This document shows positions 1 to 6,811 of a stretch of DNA of 10,802 nt, piece by piece. The notes beneath the pieces are model-generated. The model was not told where the DNA came from. It ran no database searches and saw nothing but the letters and a program-made list of their open reading frames with translations. The translations under genes and the position numbers were made by a program. The DNA is from MWDF01 sp964577435. Lineage in GTDB: Bacteria > Bacillota > DTU025 > MWDF01. Where the stretch lies: assembly GCA_964577435.1 (NCBI GenBank), contig CAZNZD010000056.1:1-10802 (forward strand), in the 5' to 3' direction. Each line of letters opens with the position of its first letter. Positions within the stretch are counted from its first letter, which is position 1.

Positions 1-30
1 GTAGGATGCAGCGATGCATATATCAAAGCG

Positions 31-53
31 GAGCTTCCGGGTTACCCGGGCTC
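31..53 (+). promoter_or_regulatory. Leader hairpin upstream of the binding-protein gene
   Basis: GAGC (31-34) pairs with GCTC (50-53), and CCGGG (37-41) pairs with CCCGG (45-49). The left arm has a TT bulge and the loop is TTA. No T-tract follows, so it does not look like a terminator. It ends 8 bases before the ribosome binding site of the transporter operon. It could protect the 5' end of the mRNA, or be the tail of a longer leader that begins outside the window. The pairing is visible; the role is inferred. Confidence 0.45.
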
Positions 54-61
54 TATCGAAT

Positions 62-67
62 GGAGGT
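62..67 (+). promoter_or_regulatory. Ribosome binding site that fixes the start of the binding protein
   Basis: GGAGGT lies 10 bases before the ATG at 78. It is only 1 base before the in-frame ATG at 69 and overlaps the one at 60. The ATG at 78 also gives a standard signal peptide beginning MKRVM. Together these reject the longer in-frame ATG start at 6. Confidence 0.75.
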
Positions 68-77
68 AATGTCCTCA

Positions 78-1088
78 ATGAAGCGCGTAATGATTCTCGC
101 GGTGACCGCAGCCCTGCTCGTCGCCATGCTGGCGATGACATCCTTCTCCAAGGAGTACAAGATCGCAATCGTGTTCGACGTCGGCGGACTCGGCGACAAG
201 TCGTTCAACGACTCGGCATACCTGGGACTGCAGAGGGTAGCAAAGGAGCTCGGCGCAGTGACGAAGTACGCTGAATCCCGCACCCCCTCCGACTACGAGC
301 CCAACCTCGCCGCCTTCGCGAAGGAAGGCTACGACATGGTATGGGCGATCGGCTTCCTGATGGCCGACGCAATCGACAAGGTCTCCCTCCAGTATCCCAA
401 CACCAAGTTCGGCATCATCGACAACTCCTGGGACGATGCATGGTATGCCAAGCACCCCAACGTGCTTTCCATCATGTACAAGGAGCATGAGGGCTCCTTC
501 CTCATGGGCGTCCTCGCCGCCATGACCACCAAGTCCAAGGTCATCGGCTTCATCGGCGGCATGGAGTTCCCCGTCATATGGCGCTTCGAAGCGGGCTTCA
601 AGGCCGGCGTCCAGTCGGTCGACAAGAACATAAAGCTCCTTAGGAACTACGCCGGATCGTTCAATGACCCCGCAGCGGGCAAGGCGATCGCCAAGTCCTT
701 CATAATCCAGAAGGCTGACGTCATCTACCACGCGGCAGGCGGAACCGGAATCGGCATGTTCGAGGCCGCCAACGAGACCAAGAACGTATGGGTAATCGGC
801 GTCGACTCCGACCAGTACGAGCTCTCCCCGAAGTGGGCACTCTCCTCCATGATCAAGCGCGTCGACAACGGCGTGTTCATGGGCAGCAAGATGCTCGTAG
901 ACGGCAAGTATAAGGCTGGCGTCATAACCCTCGGACTCAAGGAGGAGGGCGTCGGCATGGCCCTCACCACCTCCAAGAACACCGCGGTCGGCGCGATCAC
1001 CAAGGCCAACGCCTGGGCGAGCATGATCAAGACCGGGCAGACCGTAGTACCCGACGGATCGAAGACCACCGACCTCATTTCCAAGTAA
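78..1088 (+). CDS. BMP/PnrA-family ABC transporter substrate-binding protein
   Basis: Secreted binding protein of a BMP-type ABC importer. Characterised family members (PnrA/TmpC, and the YufN type of Bacillus) bind purine or other nucleosides and deliver them to the permease. The 336-residue product starts with a signal peptide (about residues 1-24: two basic residues, a hydrophobic core, then TSFS). There is no lipobox cysteine, so it should be soluble in the periplasm rather than lipid-anchored. Family motifs are the GGLGDKSFND loop (37-46), the GIIDNS strand (113-118), AAGGTGIG (219-226) and GVDSDQ (241-246). Length is normal for the family. The start at 78 is chosen for its GGAGGT site. 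Its codons are strongly biased to C-ending forms (Ile mostly ATC), unlike the rest of the window, which suggests high expression. The ATPase and permease genes follow. The family call is firm; nucleosides as ligand are inferred, since some relatives bind other molecules. Confidence 0.93.
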   Translation: MKRVMILAVTAALLVAMLAMTSFSKEYKIAIVFDVGGLGDKSFNDSAYLGLQRVAKELGAVTKYAESRTPSDYEPNLAAFAKEGYDMVWAIGFLMADAIDKVSLQYPNTKFGIIDNSWDDAWYAKHPNVLSIMYKEHEGSFLMGVLAAMTTKSKVIGFIGGMEFPVIWRFEAGFKAGVQSVDKNIKLLRNYAGSFNDPAAGKAIAKSFIIQKADVIYHAAGGTGIGMFEAANETKNVWVIGVDSDQYELSPKWALSSMIKRVDNGVFMGSKMLVDGKYKAGVITLGLKEEGVGMALTTSKNTAVGAITKANAWASMIKTGQTVVPDGSKTTDLISK

Positions 1089-1140
1089 TAACCTGGTGCA
1101 TTAGGCAGCGCATGTATTACTGAGCTCTGCTGTATCAGGG

Positions 1141-1178
1141 ACCGGGCCCCGGGCTTAGAAAGCCTGGCGCCCGGTTTT
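1141..1178 (+). terminator. Strong hairpin with T-tract after the binding-protein gene (attenuator-like)
   Basis: ACCGGGCCCCGGGCTT (1141-1156) pairs with AAGCCTGGCGCCCGGT (1160-1175) around an AGA loop. The 16-pair stem has one C-C mismatch and one G-U pair and is followed by TTT up to 1178. It sits 53 bases after the stop of the binding-protein gene and 7 bases before the ATPase ribosome binding site. Its form is that of an intrinsic terminator inside an operon. Partial readthrough would give more binding protein than ATPase and permeases; the structure may also protect the upstream mRNA from 3' exonucleases. The rest of the 107-base gap (1089-1140) shows nothing I can assign. Confidence 0.72.
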
Positions 1179-1195
1179 CCATACGGAGGAAGAAC

Positions 1196-2758
1196 ATGGC
1201 AGTAAGCAATATGAAGGAAGCAGGCGGCGAGATCATCCTCCAGATGAGGGGGATTACGAAGGCCTTCCCCGGCATAGTGGCCAACTCCGAGGTCGATTTC
1301 GACCTTAGAAGGGGCGAAATCCATTGCCTTCTGGGTGAGAACGGGGCAGGCAAGTCCACGCTGATGAAGATACTGTATGGCCTTTACAAGCAGGACAGCG
1401 GGACCATACAGTACAAGGGCAGGCCCCTTGCGGTGAACGGTCCTGCGGACACGCTCAAGCAAGGCATAGGCATGGTGCACCAGCATTTCATGCTCATCAA
1501 GCCTCTCACCGTGGCTGAGAACCTTGTGTTAGGCAACGAGCCGGTGAAGGCGGGCTTTCTCATCGACAAGAAGAAGGCAAGGGAGGAACTGAAGGCCATA
1601 TCGGCGACGTTCGGCCTGGATATAGACCCGGACGCCAAGATCATGGACATATCCGTAGGGATGCAGCAGAGGGTCGAGATACTGAAGGCGCTGCACAGAG
1701 GCGCTGAGATCCTTATCCTGGATGAACCTACGGCTGTTCTGACCCCCCAGGAGACGAAAGAGCTCTTCGTGATCATGCACAAACTCGTGCATGACGGGAA
1801 GTCCATCATATTCATATCGCACAAGCTCAAGGAGGTCATGGAGATCTCCGACAGGATTACGGTGATTAACCACGGCAGGATAATCGGTTCCGTGGAGAAG
1901 GCGGAGACATCCCCAAGCCAGCTTGCCAACATGATGGTCGGAAGGGAAGTCGAGCTCGTCGTGCATAAGCCGGATGCGAAGTTCGGCAAGGACGCCTTCA
2001 TAGCCGAGGGGCTCACCGCCGCGAACGACCGCGGGCTTCCCGCGCTCAAGGGCATAAGCTTCAAGGTCAGGGCCGGGGAGATACTTGGCATCGCCGGCGT
2101 CGATGGCAACGGCCAGACCGAGCTCGTGCAGTGCATAACCGGAATGAGGAAGCTTAGCTCCGGAAAAGTCACACTAAACGGCAAGGACATCACGAACCTT
2201 CCCCCCAAGAAGTGCTTCGAGGAGGGCATCGTGCACGTCCCCGAGGACAGGCAGAAGCATGGACTTGTACTCGACTTCTCGGTCGCCGAGAACATGATCC
2301 TGCAGACATATAACAAGAAGCCATTCAGCAGGGGCATTAACCTCGACTGGGACAAGATACGCTCCTATGCCAGGAAGCTCATAGCCGAGTTCGACGTGAG
2401 GACACCCGACGAGGACACCCCGGCAGGCTCGCTATCAGGCGGGAACCAGCAGAAGGCGATCCTCGCAAGGGAGCTTTCCAGGACTCCCGAGCTTGTAGTT
2501 GTCGCCCAGCCCACAAGGGGCCTGGACGTCGGGGCGATTGAGTACATCCACAGAAGGCTCGTTGAGGAGAGGTCGGCCGGCAAGGCAGTGCTTCTTGTAT
2601 CACTTGAGCTTGACGAGATCATGGCGCTTTCCGACAGGATAGCGGTGCTGTACGAAGGCAAGATAATGGGCACTCTGGACATAAAGGATGCTACCGAGGA
2701 GAAGCTCGGCCTCATGATGGCCGGCTCGATGCCGGAAGCATCAGGGGGGGTGAGGTAA
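1196..2758 (+). CDS. ABC transporter ATPase, double nucleotide-binding domain, BMP/nucleoside importer type
   Basis: Cytoplasmic ATPase that powers the importer. The 520 residues hold two fused ABC domains, as in the RbsA/YufO family. Domain 1 (about 14-250) is complete: Walker A GENGAGKST (47-55), Q-loop Q96, signature SVGMQQ (153-158), Walker B ILDEPTA (174-180) and H-loop H209. Domain 2 (about 265-510) has a degenerate Walker A, GVDGNGQTE (301-309), without the GKS/T lysine. It keeps a good signature LSGGNQQK (413-420), has AQPTRGLD (438-445) where the catalytic Glu would be, and SLE (469-471) in place of the H-loop His. This asymmetry is normal for the family, with one competent and one mainly structural ATP site. 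GGAGGA lies 5 bases before the start. The stop and the next start share one A (TAATG), so translation is probably coupled to the first permease. Confidence 0.95.
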   Translation: MAVSNMKEAGGEIILQMRGITKAFPGIVANSEVDFDLRRGEIHCLLGENGAGKSTLMKILYGLYKQDSGTIQYKGRPLAVNGPADTLKQGIGMVHQHFMLIKPLTVAENLVLGNEPVKAGFLIDKKKAREELKAISATFGLDIDPDAKIMDISVGMQQRVEILKALHRGAEILILDEPTAVLTPQETKELFVIMHKLVHDGKSIIFISHKLKEVMEISDRITVINHGRIIGSVEKAETSPSQLANMMVGREVELVVHKPDAKFGKDAFIAEGLTAANDRGLPALKGISFKVRAGEILGIAGVDGNGQTELVQCITGMRKLSSGKVTLNGKDITNLPPKKCFEEGIVHVPEDRQKHGLVLDFSVAENMILQTYNKKPFSRGINLDWDKIRSYARKLIAEFDVRTPDEDTPAGSLSGGNQQKAILARELSRTPELVVVAQPTRGLDVGAIEYIHRRLVEERSAGKAVLLVSLELDEIMALSDRIAVLYEGKIMGTLDIKDATEEKLGLMMAGSMPEASGGVR

Positions 2759-3861
2759 TGCCGGCGGTTAGGAAAGGCTCGACCCTCAAAGAGCTGGTAG
2801 TGCCTATGACTGCGGTGCTGCTGGGCATAATCCTGGGCGGTATCCTCATGGCGCTGACCGGAGTCAACCCTTTCGAAGGGTACAAGGCCCTCATAATGGG
2901 ATGCTTCGGAAGGCCGGAGTATATCAGCGAGACCATAGTCTACACAACACCGCTGATCTTCACCGGGCTTGCCATCGCTGTTGGCTTCAGGTGCGGCCTC
3001 TTCAATATCGGAGTTGAAGGCCAGTATATTGCGGGCTTGGTTGGCGCGGCGGTGATGGGGGCCCTGAACCTTGGCTTGCCCAAGATAATCCACCTTCCGC
3101 TAACGATCCTGTCCGGTATGGCATGCGGGGCGATCTGGGCGTCTGTGCCTGGCTTCCTTAAGGCCAGGTTCGGCATACATGAGGTCGTGAACAGCATCAT
3201 GATGAACTACATAGCGCTGTACCTCTCGCATTACCTTGTGAACGGCCCGATCAAGGACCCCACAATCACAAGCCCCTACAGCAGGGAGATACTGTCCACG
3301 GCGAAGCTTTGGAGGTTCTTCGGTGAGGGAAGCCCGATAAGGGTGAACACGGGCATACTAATAGCCATCGCGGCCGCATTCCTGGTCTACTACCTGCTTT
3401 TCAAGACCACGATAGGCTATCAGATAAGGGCTGTGGGATACAATCCCGAAGCATCAAGGTACGGCGGCATCAGCGTACAGACCAACGTCGTGGCGGCCAT
3501 GTTCATATCCGGCGCCCTTGCGGGCCTGGCAGGCGCAGTCCAGGTGATGGGCATCCAGTTCAAGTTCCTTGACCTTTTCGCGTTCCAGGGCTACGGCTTC
3601 GACGGCATAGCCATAGCGCTGGTCGGTAAGAGCCATCCGCTCGGTGTGCTGCCCGCGGCGCTTCTGTTCGGGATCTTGCAGAGGGGCTCTCAGACGATGC
3701 AGATGCTTGCCGGCGTCCCGAAGGAGACGGTCGGCATCATGCAGGGAGCTATAATACTGATAGTAGCCGCGGAAGGCGTGGTCAAGGGATGGCTTCCGGT
3801 CAGGGCGCTTCTTGGCGAGACGAGAAGGAAGGTTCAGGGCAAGGGGGCTGATAAGGCATGA
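2758..3861 (+). CDS. ABC transporter permease 1 (BPD_transp_2 family, YufP-like)
   Basis: Inner-membrane permease, 367 residues, one half of the transport channel. About eight to ten hydrophobic segments are visible, including about 13-34, 59-78, 90-105, 112-135, 197-216, 245-263, 296-309 and 325-345. Family landmarks are FNIGVEGQ (82-89), FGIHEVVNSIMMNYIA (138-153), the cytoplasmic loop GYQIRAVGYNPEASRYGG (220-237), which should contact the ATPase, and GFDGIAIALVG (280-290). It is longer than the second permease, as is usual for this pair. The start overlaps the ATPase stop by one base and a GGGGGG run lies 7 bases upstream. The stop overlaps the next start as ATGA. It should form a heterodimer with the product of 3858-4925. 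Ile codons are split about evenly between ATA and ATC, unlike the binding-protein gene. Confidence 0.94.
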   Translation: MPAVRKGSTLKELVVPMTAVLLGIILGGILMALTGVNPFEGYKALIMGCFGRPEYISETIVYTTPLIFTGLAIAVGFRCGLFNIGVEGQYIAGLVGAAVMGALNLGLPKIIHLPLTILSGMACGAIWASVPGFLKARFGIHEVVNSIMMNYIALYLSHYLVNGPIKDPTITSPYSREILSTAKLWRFFGEGSPIRVNTGILIAIAAAFLVYYLLFKTTIGYQIRAVGYNPEASRYGGISVQTNVVAAMFISGALAGLAGAVQVMGIQFKFLDLFAFQGYGFDGIAIALVGKSHPLGVLPAALLFGILQRGSQTMQMLAGVPKETVGIMQGAIILIVAAEGVVKGWLPVRALLGETRRKVQGKGADKA

Positions 3862-4925
3862 AGGCGGACGCAAAGAAGGGCAACTGGAAGAACCTGATGA
3901 AGTCCAAACCGTTCTGGCTGGGCGTGGTGCTCGCCATACTGCTTGTGGCCTTCTCCATAGACAGGTTCCGCACTATGGGCGGGGAGATGTTCGGTTATCT
4001 TGTGATAGATTTCTTCTCCACAGGGATATTCATGGCCACGCCCCTGATACTTGCAAGCATAGGAGCGGTGTTCTCCGAGAGGGCGGGAGTGGTCAACATA
4101 GGGCTGGAGGGCATGATGCTCATCGGCGCGTTCTTCGGCGTGATGGTATCCCATTTCACCAAGAACGCCTGGCTCGGCGTGCTGGGAGGCATGGCTGCGG
4201 GAGCGCTGACGGCGGCGATACATGCCTATGTGTGCATAAGCCATCACGCGAACCAGACGGTGAGCGGCGTCGCTATCAACGTGTTCGCGCTCGCCCTGAC
4301 GGGCTTCCTGCTTAAGGCGGTCTTCCAGAGGGCAGGACAGACCGACAGGGTAGCAAAGCTTGCAAACTGGATGCTTCCCGACTTCCTGAGGGACATACCG
4401 ATAGTTGGGCAGATATTCGGGAGCAACACGCCTCCCGTTTACATCGCCCTGCTTCTCGTGATAGCTGCGCAGATAGTGCTCTTCCACACCCCCCTGGGCC
4501 TCAGGATAAGGGCATGCGGGGAGCACCCTGAGGCGGCGGACACGGTCGGCATCAATGTGACCGGGATAAGGTACTTCTGCGTCATACTGTCAGGAGCGCT
4601 CGCAGGCCTCGGAGGGGTGACCCTTTCGCTCGGGCAGCTCTCGCTGTTCAAGGAGGCCATGACAGACGGCAGGGGCTTCATCGCGATCGCCGCCATGATA
4701 TTCGGCAAGTGGTCGCCGGTTGGCGCCTTCCTTGCCTCCCTGTTCTTCGGCCTTGCGACGGGCTTCAAGTTCATCGCTCAGTCCTGGGGCATGACGGCAA
4801 TACCCACCGACTTCCTCCTGATGCTGCCGTACGTGCTGACAATGCTGGCGCTGGCCGGCTTCGTGGGCAGGCAGACTCCCCCTGCTGCCAGCGGCATACC
4901 ATACAGAAGAAGGGGCTCGGTATAG
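3858..4925 (+). CDS. ABC transporter permease 2 (BPD_transp_2 family, YufQ-like)
   Basis: Second inner-membrane permease of the importer, 355 residues. After a lysine-rich cytoplasmic N-terminus (1-18) come multiple hydrophobic segments, among them about 19-34, 45-70, 82-98, 104-122, 193-210, 238-260, 286-302 and 317-336. Diagnostic motifs are SERAGVVNIGLEGMML (73-88), HHANQTVSGVAINVFAL (129-145), the ATPase-facing loop GLRIRACGEHPEAADTVG (214-231) and GRGFIAIAAMIFGKW (271-285). The first two mark the shorter permease of BMP-type systems. The 4-base ATGA overlap with the upstream permease implies coupled translation and matched amounts. The gene ends 18 bases before the terminator stem at 4944 and is the last gene of the transporter unit. 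A basic tail (RRRGSV) closes the protein. Substrate assignment follows the family and is inferred. Confidence 0.94.
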   Translation: MKADAKKGNWKNLMKSKPFWLGVVLAILLVAFSIDRFRTMGGEMFGYLVIDFFSTGIFMATPLILASIGAVFSERAGVVNIGLEGMMLIGAFFGVMVSHFTKNAWLGVLGGMAAGALTAAIHAYVCISHHANQTVSGVAINVFALALTGFLLKAVFQRAGQTDRVAKLANWMLPDFLRDIPIVGQIFGSNTPPVYIALLLVIAAQIVLFHTPLGLRIRACGEHPEAADTVGINVTGIRYFCVILSGALAGLGGVTLSLGQLSLFKEAMTDGRGFIAIAAMIFGKWSPVGAFLASLFFGLATGFKFIAQSWGMTAIPTDFLLMLPYVLTMLALAGFVGRQTPPAASGIPYRRRGSV

Positions 4926-4943
4926 GAGCGTAAGCAATACAGC

Positions 4944-4971
4944 AAGCCCGGGATGGCAATCCCGGGCTTTT
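4944..4971 (+). terminator. Intrinsic terminator of the transporter operon
   Basis: AAGCCCGGGAT (4944-4954) pairs perfectly with ATCCCGGGCTT (4959-4969) around a GGCA loop, and the T-run continues to 4971. It lies 18 bases after the second permease stop and 21 bases before the rlmN start, so it separates the two gene groups. The T-run is short (four), so some readthrough into rlmN is possible. Confidence 0.85.
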
Positions 4972-4992
4972 GCGCAGGGAAAGAGGTATCGG

Positions 4993-6060
4993 ATGGCGAA
5001 GGAGAACAACACGAAAGCAAGCTTAAGGGGCATGCTCCCACAGGACCTTGAGCCCGTCATGCTAAGCATGGGGCAGCCGAAGTTCAGGGCGAAGCAGGTC
5101 CTGGAGTGGGCATACGCCAAGGCGGCGGACTCATATGGGCAGATGACCAACATACCGGCGGAGCTAAGGGAGAAGCTTGAGCAGGCCGCTCCCTTGAGCC
5201 AGTCGGAGGTGCTCAGCGTAAGGAGGGCTTCCGATAACAGCGTGAAGCTTCTTATCGGGTACCCGGACGGCCAGAGCGCCGAGGCGGTCCTGATGGACCA
5301 TGACTACGGGCTGTCGCTCTGCGTATCCACGCAGGCAGGATGCAAGATGGGATGCGCCTTCTGCGCGTCTGCGATCGCCGGCTTCGGCAGGGACCTTACG
5401 GCAGGGGAGATGTGCGACCAGTACTTCGCGGCTGCAAAGAGCGCGTCTGGAAGGCGCATATCCTCTGTCGTCATAATGGGCATGGGCGAGCCTCTCATGA
5501 ACTATGACGAGACCATGAAGTTCATAAGGGTGCTGAACTGGCCGAACGGCATCAACCTTGGCGCAAGGCACATTACCCTGTCAACCTGCGGGATAATACC
5601 CGGCATCGAAAGGCTGGCCGGCGAGGACCTGCAGATAAACCTGTCCATCTCCCTTCATGCGGGAGACGACGCGGTAAGAGACAGGATAATGCCGGTGAAC
5701 AGGATGTACGGGCTTGGCAAGGTCGTCGCGGCGGCGAAGAGGTACGCTGAAACGACAGGGCGAAGGATTACGTACGAATATGTGATGATAAAAGACGTCA
5801 ACGATTCGGCAAGGCAGGCTGAGAAGCTTGCGAAGCTGCTAAAGGGAAGCCTTGCGCACGTGAACCTCATCCCATTGAACGCCGTACCGGAAAGCGGCCT
5901 TGAAAGGTCGCCGGATTCCCAGATAGAGACGTTCAGGAAGGTGCTTGATGCGGCCGGCATATCGGTCACGGTGAGAAGGGAAATGGGCTCTGAGATAGAG
6001 GCGGCCTGCGGCCAGCTCCGCTTAAGGAGCATCAGGCAGGCCAAGCCAGACCGAATCTGA
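4993..6060 (+). CDS. rlmN: RlmN, dual-specificity 23S rRNA/tRNA adenine-C2 methyltransferase
   Basis: Radical SAM enzyme that methylates C2 of an adenine in 23S rRNA at the peptidyl transferase centre (A2503 in E. coli) and A37 of some tRNAs. The 355-residue length is typical. The [4Fe-4S] motif is C117-x3-C121-x2-C124 within QAGCKMGCAFC. C110 and C339 (in AACGQL) match the second conserved cysteine and the methyl-carrying cysteine of the family. E97 in SAEAVLM matches the conserved glutamate proposed for proton transfer. GMGEPLMNYD (163-172) is the SAM-binding strand, and SISLHAG (218-224) and NLIPLNAV (291-298) are further family signatures. AAGAGG lies 6 bases before the ATG. It is the first gene after the terminator and heads the housekeeping operon; a 24-base gap leads to the phosphatase. 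The downstream gene order matches the conserved Bacillota cluster. Confidence 0.96.
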   Translation: MAKENNTKASLRGMLPQDLEPVMLSMGQPKFRAKQVLEWAYAKAADSYGQMTNIPAELREKLEQAAPLSQSEVLSVRRASDNSVKLLIGYPDGQSAEAVLMDHDYGLSLCVSTQAGCKMGCAFCASAIAGFGRDLTAGEMCDQYFAAAKSASGRRISSVVIMGMGEPLMNYDETMKFIRVLNWPNGINLGARHITLSTCGIIPGIERLAGEDLQINLSISLHAGDDAVRDRIMPVNRMYGLGKVVAAAKRYAETTGRRITYEYVMIKDVNDSARQAEKLAKLLKGSLAHVNLIPLNAVPESGLERSPDSQIETFRKVLDAAGISVTVRREMGSEIEAACGQLRLRSIRQAKPDRI

Positions 6061-6074
6061 TTCTAGCGTCCGAC

Positions 6075-6079
6075 GGAGG
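6075..6079 (+). promoter_or_regulatory. Ribosome binding site that fixes the phosphatase start
   Basis: GGAGG ends 5 bases before the ATG at 6085. The in-frame GTG at 6079 overlaps this site and cannot use it, so the ATG two codons later is preferred. Confidence 0.75.
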
Positions 6080-6084
6080 TGCCT

Positions 6085-6804
6085 ATGCTGATAGGCTTCG
6101 CAACGGATAAGGGCAAGAGCAGGGCCAGCAACCAGGACGCCGGGTATGCCTCAGCTGAAAACCGGCTTCTGGCAGTAGCTGACGGGCTGGGCGGTCACAG
6201 CGGCGGCGCGGAGGCGTCGAACATCGCCGTATCAAGCCTGATGGCGAGCGCATCAGATACGAAGATCGACCTTCCCGGCCTCGGCGCGATGCTCGAGGAG
6301 GCCAACAGGAAGATCATCAAAGTGGCCGCAGAGGTGCCGGAGCTTTCGGGCATGGGGACAACCATGACGGTGGCGTTCATAAGGGAAGGCAGGGCGCTAA
6401 TAGGCCACGTGGGAGATTCAAGGGCGTATCTGATAAGGGAAGGCGAGGCAAGAAGGCTCACCTCCGACCACTCCCTGGCCGGGCAGCTTCTTAGCAGCGG
6501 CGTCTTGAAGGCTGAGGACGTCTCCGGACACCCGGGCAGGCATGCCGTGATCAAGTGCCTGGGCGCCTGCGACAAGCTTGAACCCGAGCTGATCGAGATG
6601 GCACTCAGGCCCGATGACGTGCTGGTGCTGTGCACGGACGGCTTCTGGGACCAGATAAACGACCTTGAGATAGCCGAGCGGTTCTCGCAGACCGCCGACA
6701 TGATGACGGTATGTGAGGACATGACGAGGCTTGCGAACATACGAGGAGGCGGAGACAATATTACCGTTGTTGCCGCGCTTCTGGAAGAAAGCGATGTGAG
6801 GTAG
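6085..6804 (+). CDS. prpC: PP2C-family Ser/Thr protein phosphatase (PrpC/Stp type)
   Basis: Cytoplasmic metal-dependent phosphatase that removes phosphate from Ser/Thr, including sites added by the kinase encoded next. The 239 residues are one PP2C domain. Motifs in order: SNQDAG (15-20, D18), VADGLGGHSGG (31-41, D33), GMGTTMTV (89-96), GHVGDSRAYL (107-116), LTSDHSL (125-131), CTDGFWD (183-189, D185) and GGGDNITVV (221-229, D224). D18, D33, D185 and D224 are the expected Mn/Mg ligands. CTDGFWD differs from the SDGLT form I recall for Bacillota PrpC and resembles the FW form seen in some proteobacterial PP2Cs. The start at 6085 is chosen because the in-frame GTG at 6079 lies on the ribosome binding site. 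A 7-base gap separates it from the kinase. Phosphatase function is firm; targets are inferred from context. Confidence 0.93.
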   Translation: MLIGFATDKGKSRASNQDAGYASAENRLLAVADGLGGHSGGAEASNIAVSSLMASASDTKIDLPGLGAMLEEANRKIIKVAAEVPELSGMGTTMTVAFIREGRALIGHVGDSRAYLIREGEARRLTSDHSLAGQLLSSGVLKAEDVSGHPGRHAVIKCLGACDKLEPELIEMALRPDDVLVLCTDGFWDQINDLEIAERFSQTADMMTVCEDMTRLANIRGGGDNITVVAALLEESDVR

Positions 6805-6811
6805 TCGATTG

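Noticed and set aside
6..77. N-terminal extension of the binding protein from the ATG at 6
   Set aside because: No ribosome binding site fits this start. The extension would put unrelated sequence before the signal peptide and would cover the leader hairpin. The ATG at 78 has GGAGGT at good spacing.
75..731. Long minus-strand open frame opposite the binding-protein gene (218 codons)
   Set aside because: It lies entirely within a clear BMP-family gene, has no recognisable motif, and is explained by the lack of stop codons opposite C-ending codon-biased sequence.
725..1486. Minus-strand open frame of 253 codons spanning the binding-protein/ATPase gap
   Set aside because: It crosses two conserved + strand genes and the strong hairpin, and its translation shows no family signature. 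It is a shadow frame.
2096..2600. Apparently broken second ATPase domain (no Walker A lysine, no catalytic Glu, no H-loop His)
   Set aside because: This degeneracy is normal for the second half of RbsA/YufO-type double ATPases, so it is not evidence of decay.
3812..4315. Overlapping + strand frame (167 codons) across the two permease genes
   Set aside because: It is rich in Arg, His and Gly, has no motif, and is out of frame with the conserved permease genes on both sides.
4921..4926. TATAGG as a -10 element for rlmN
   Set aside because: No acceptable -35 element lies about 17 bases upstream, and the hexamer overlaps the permease stop codon and precedes a terminator.
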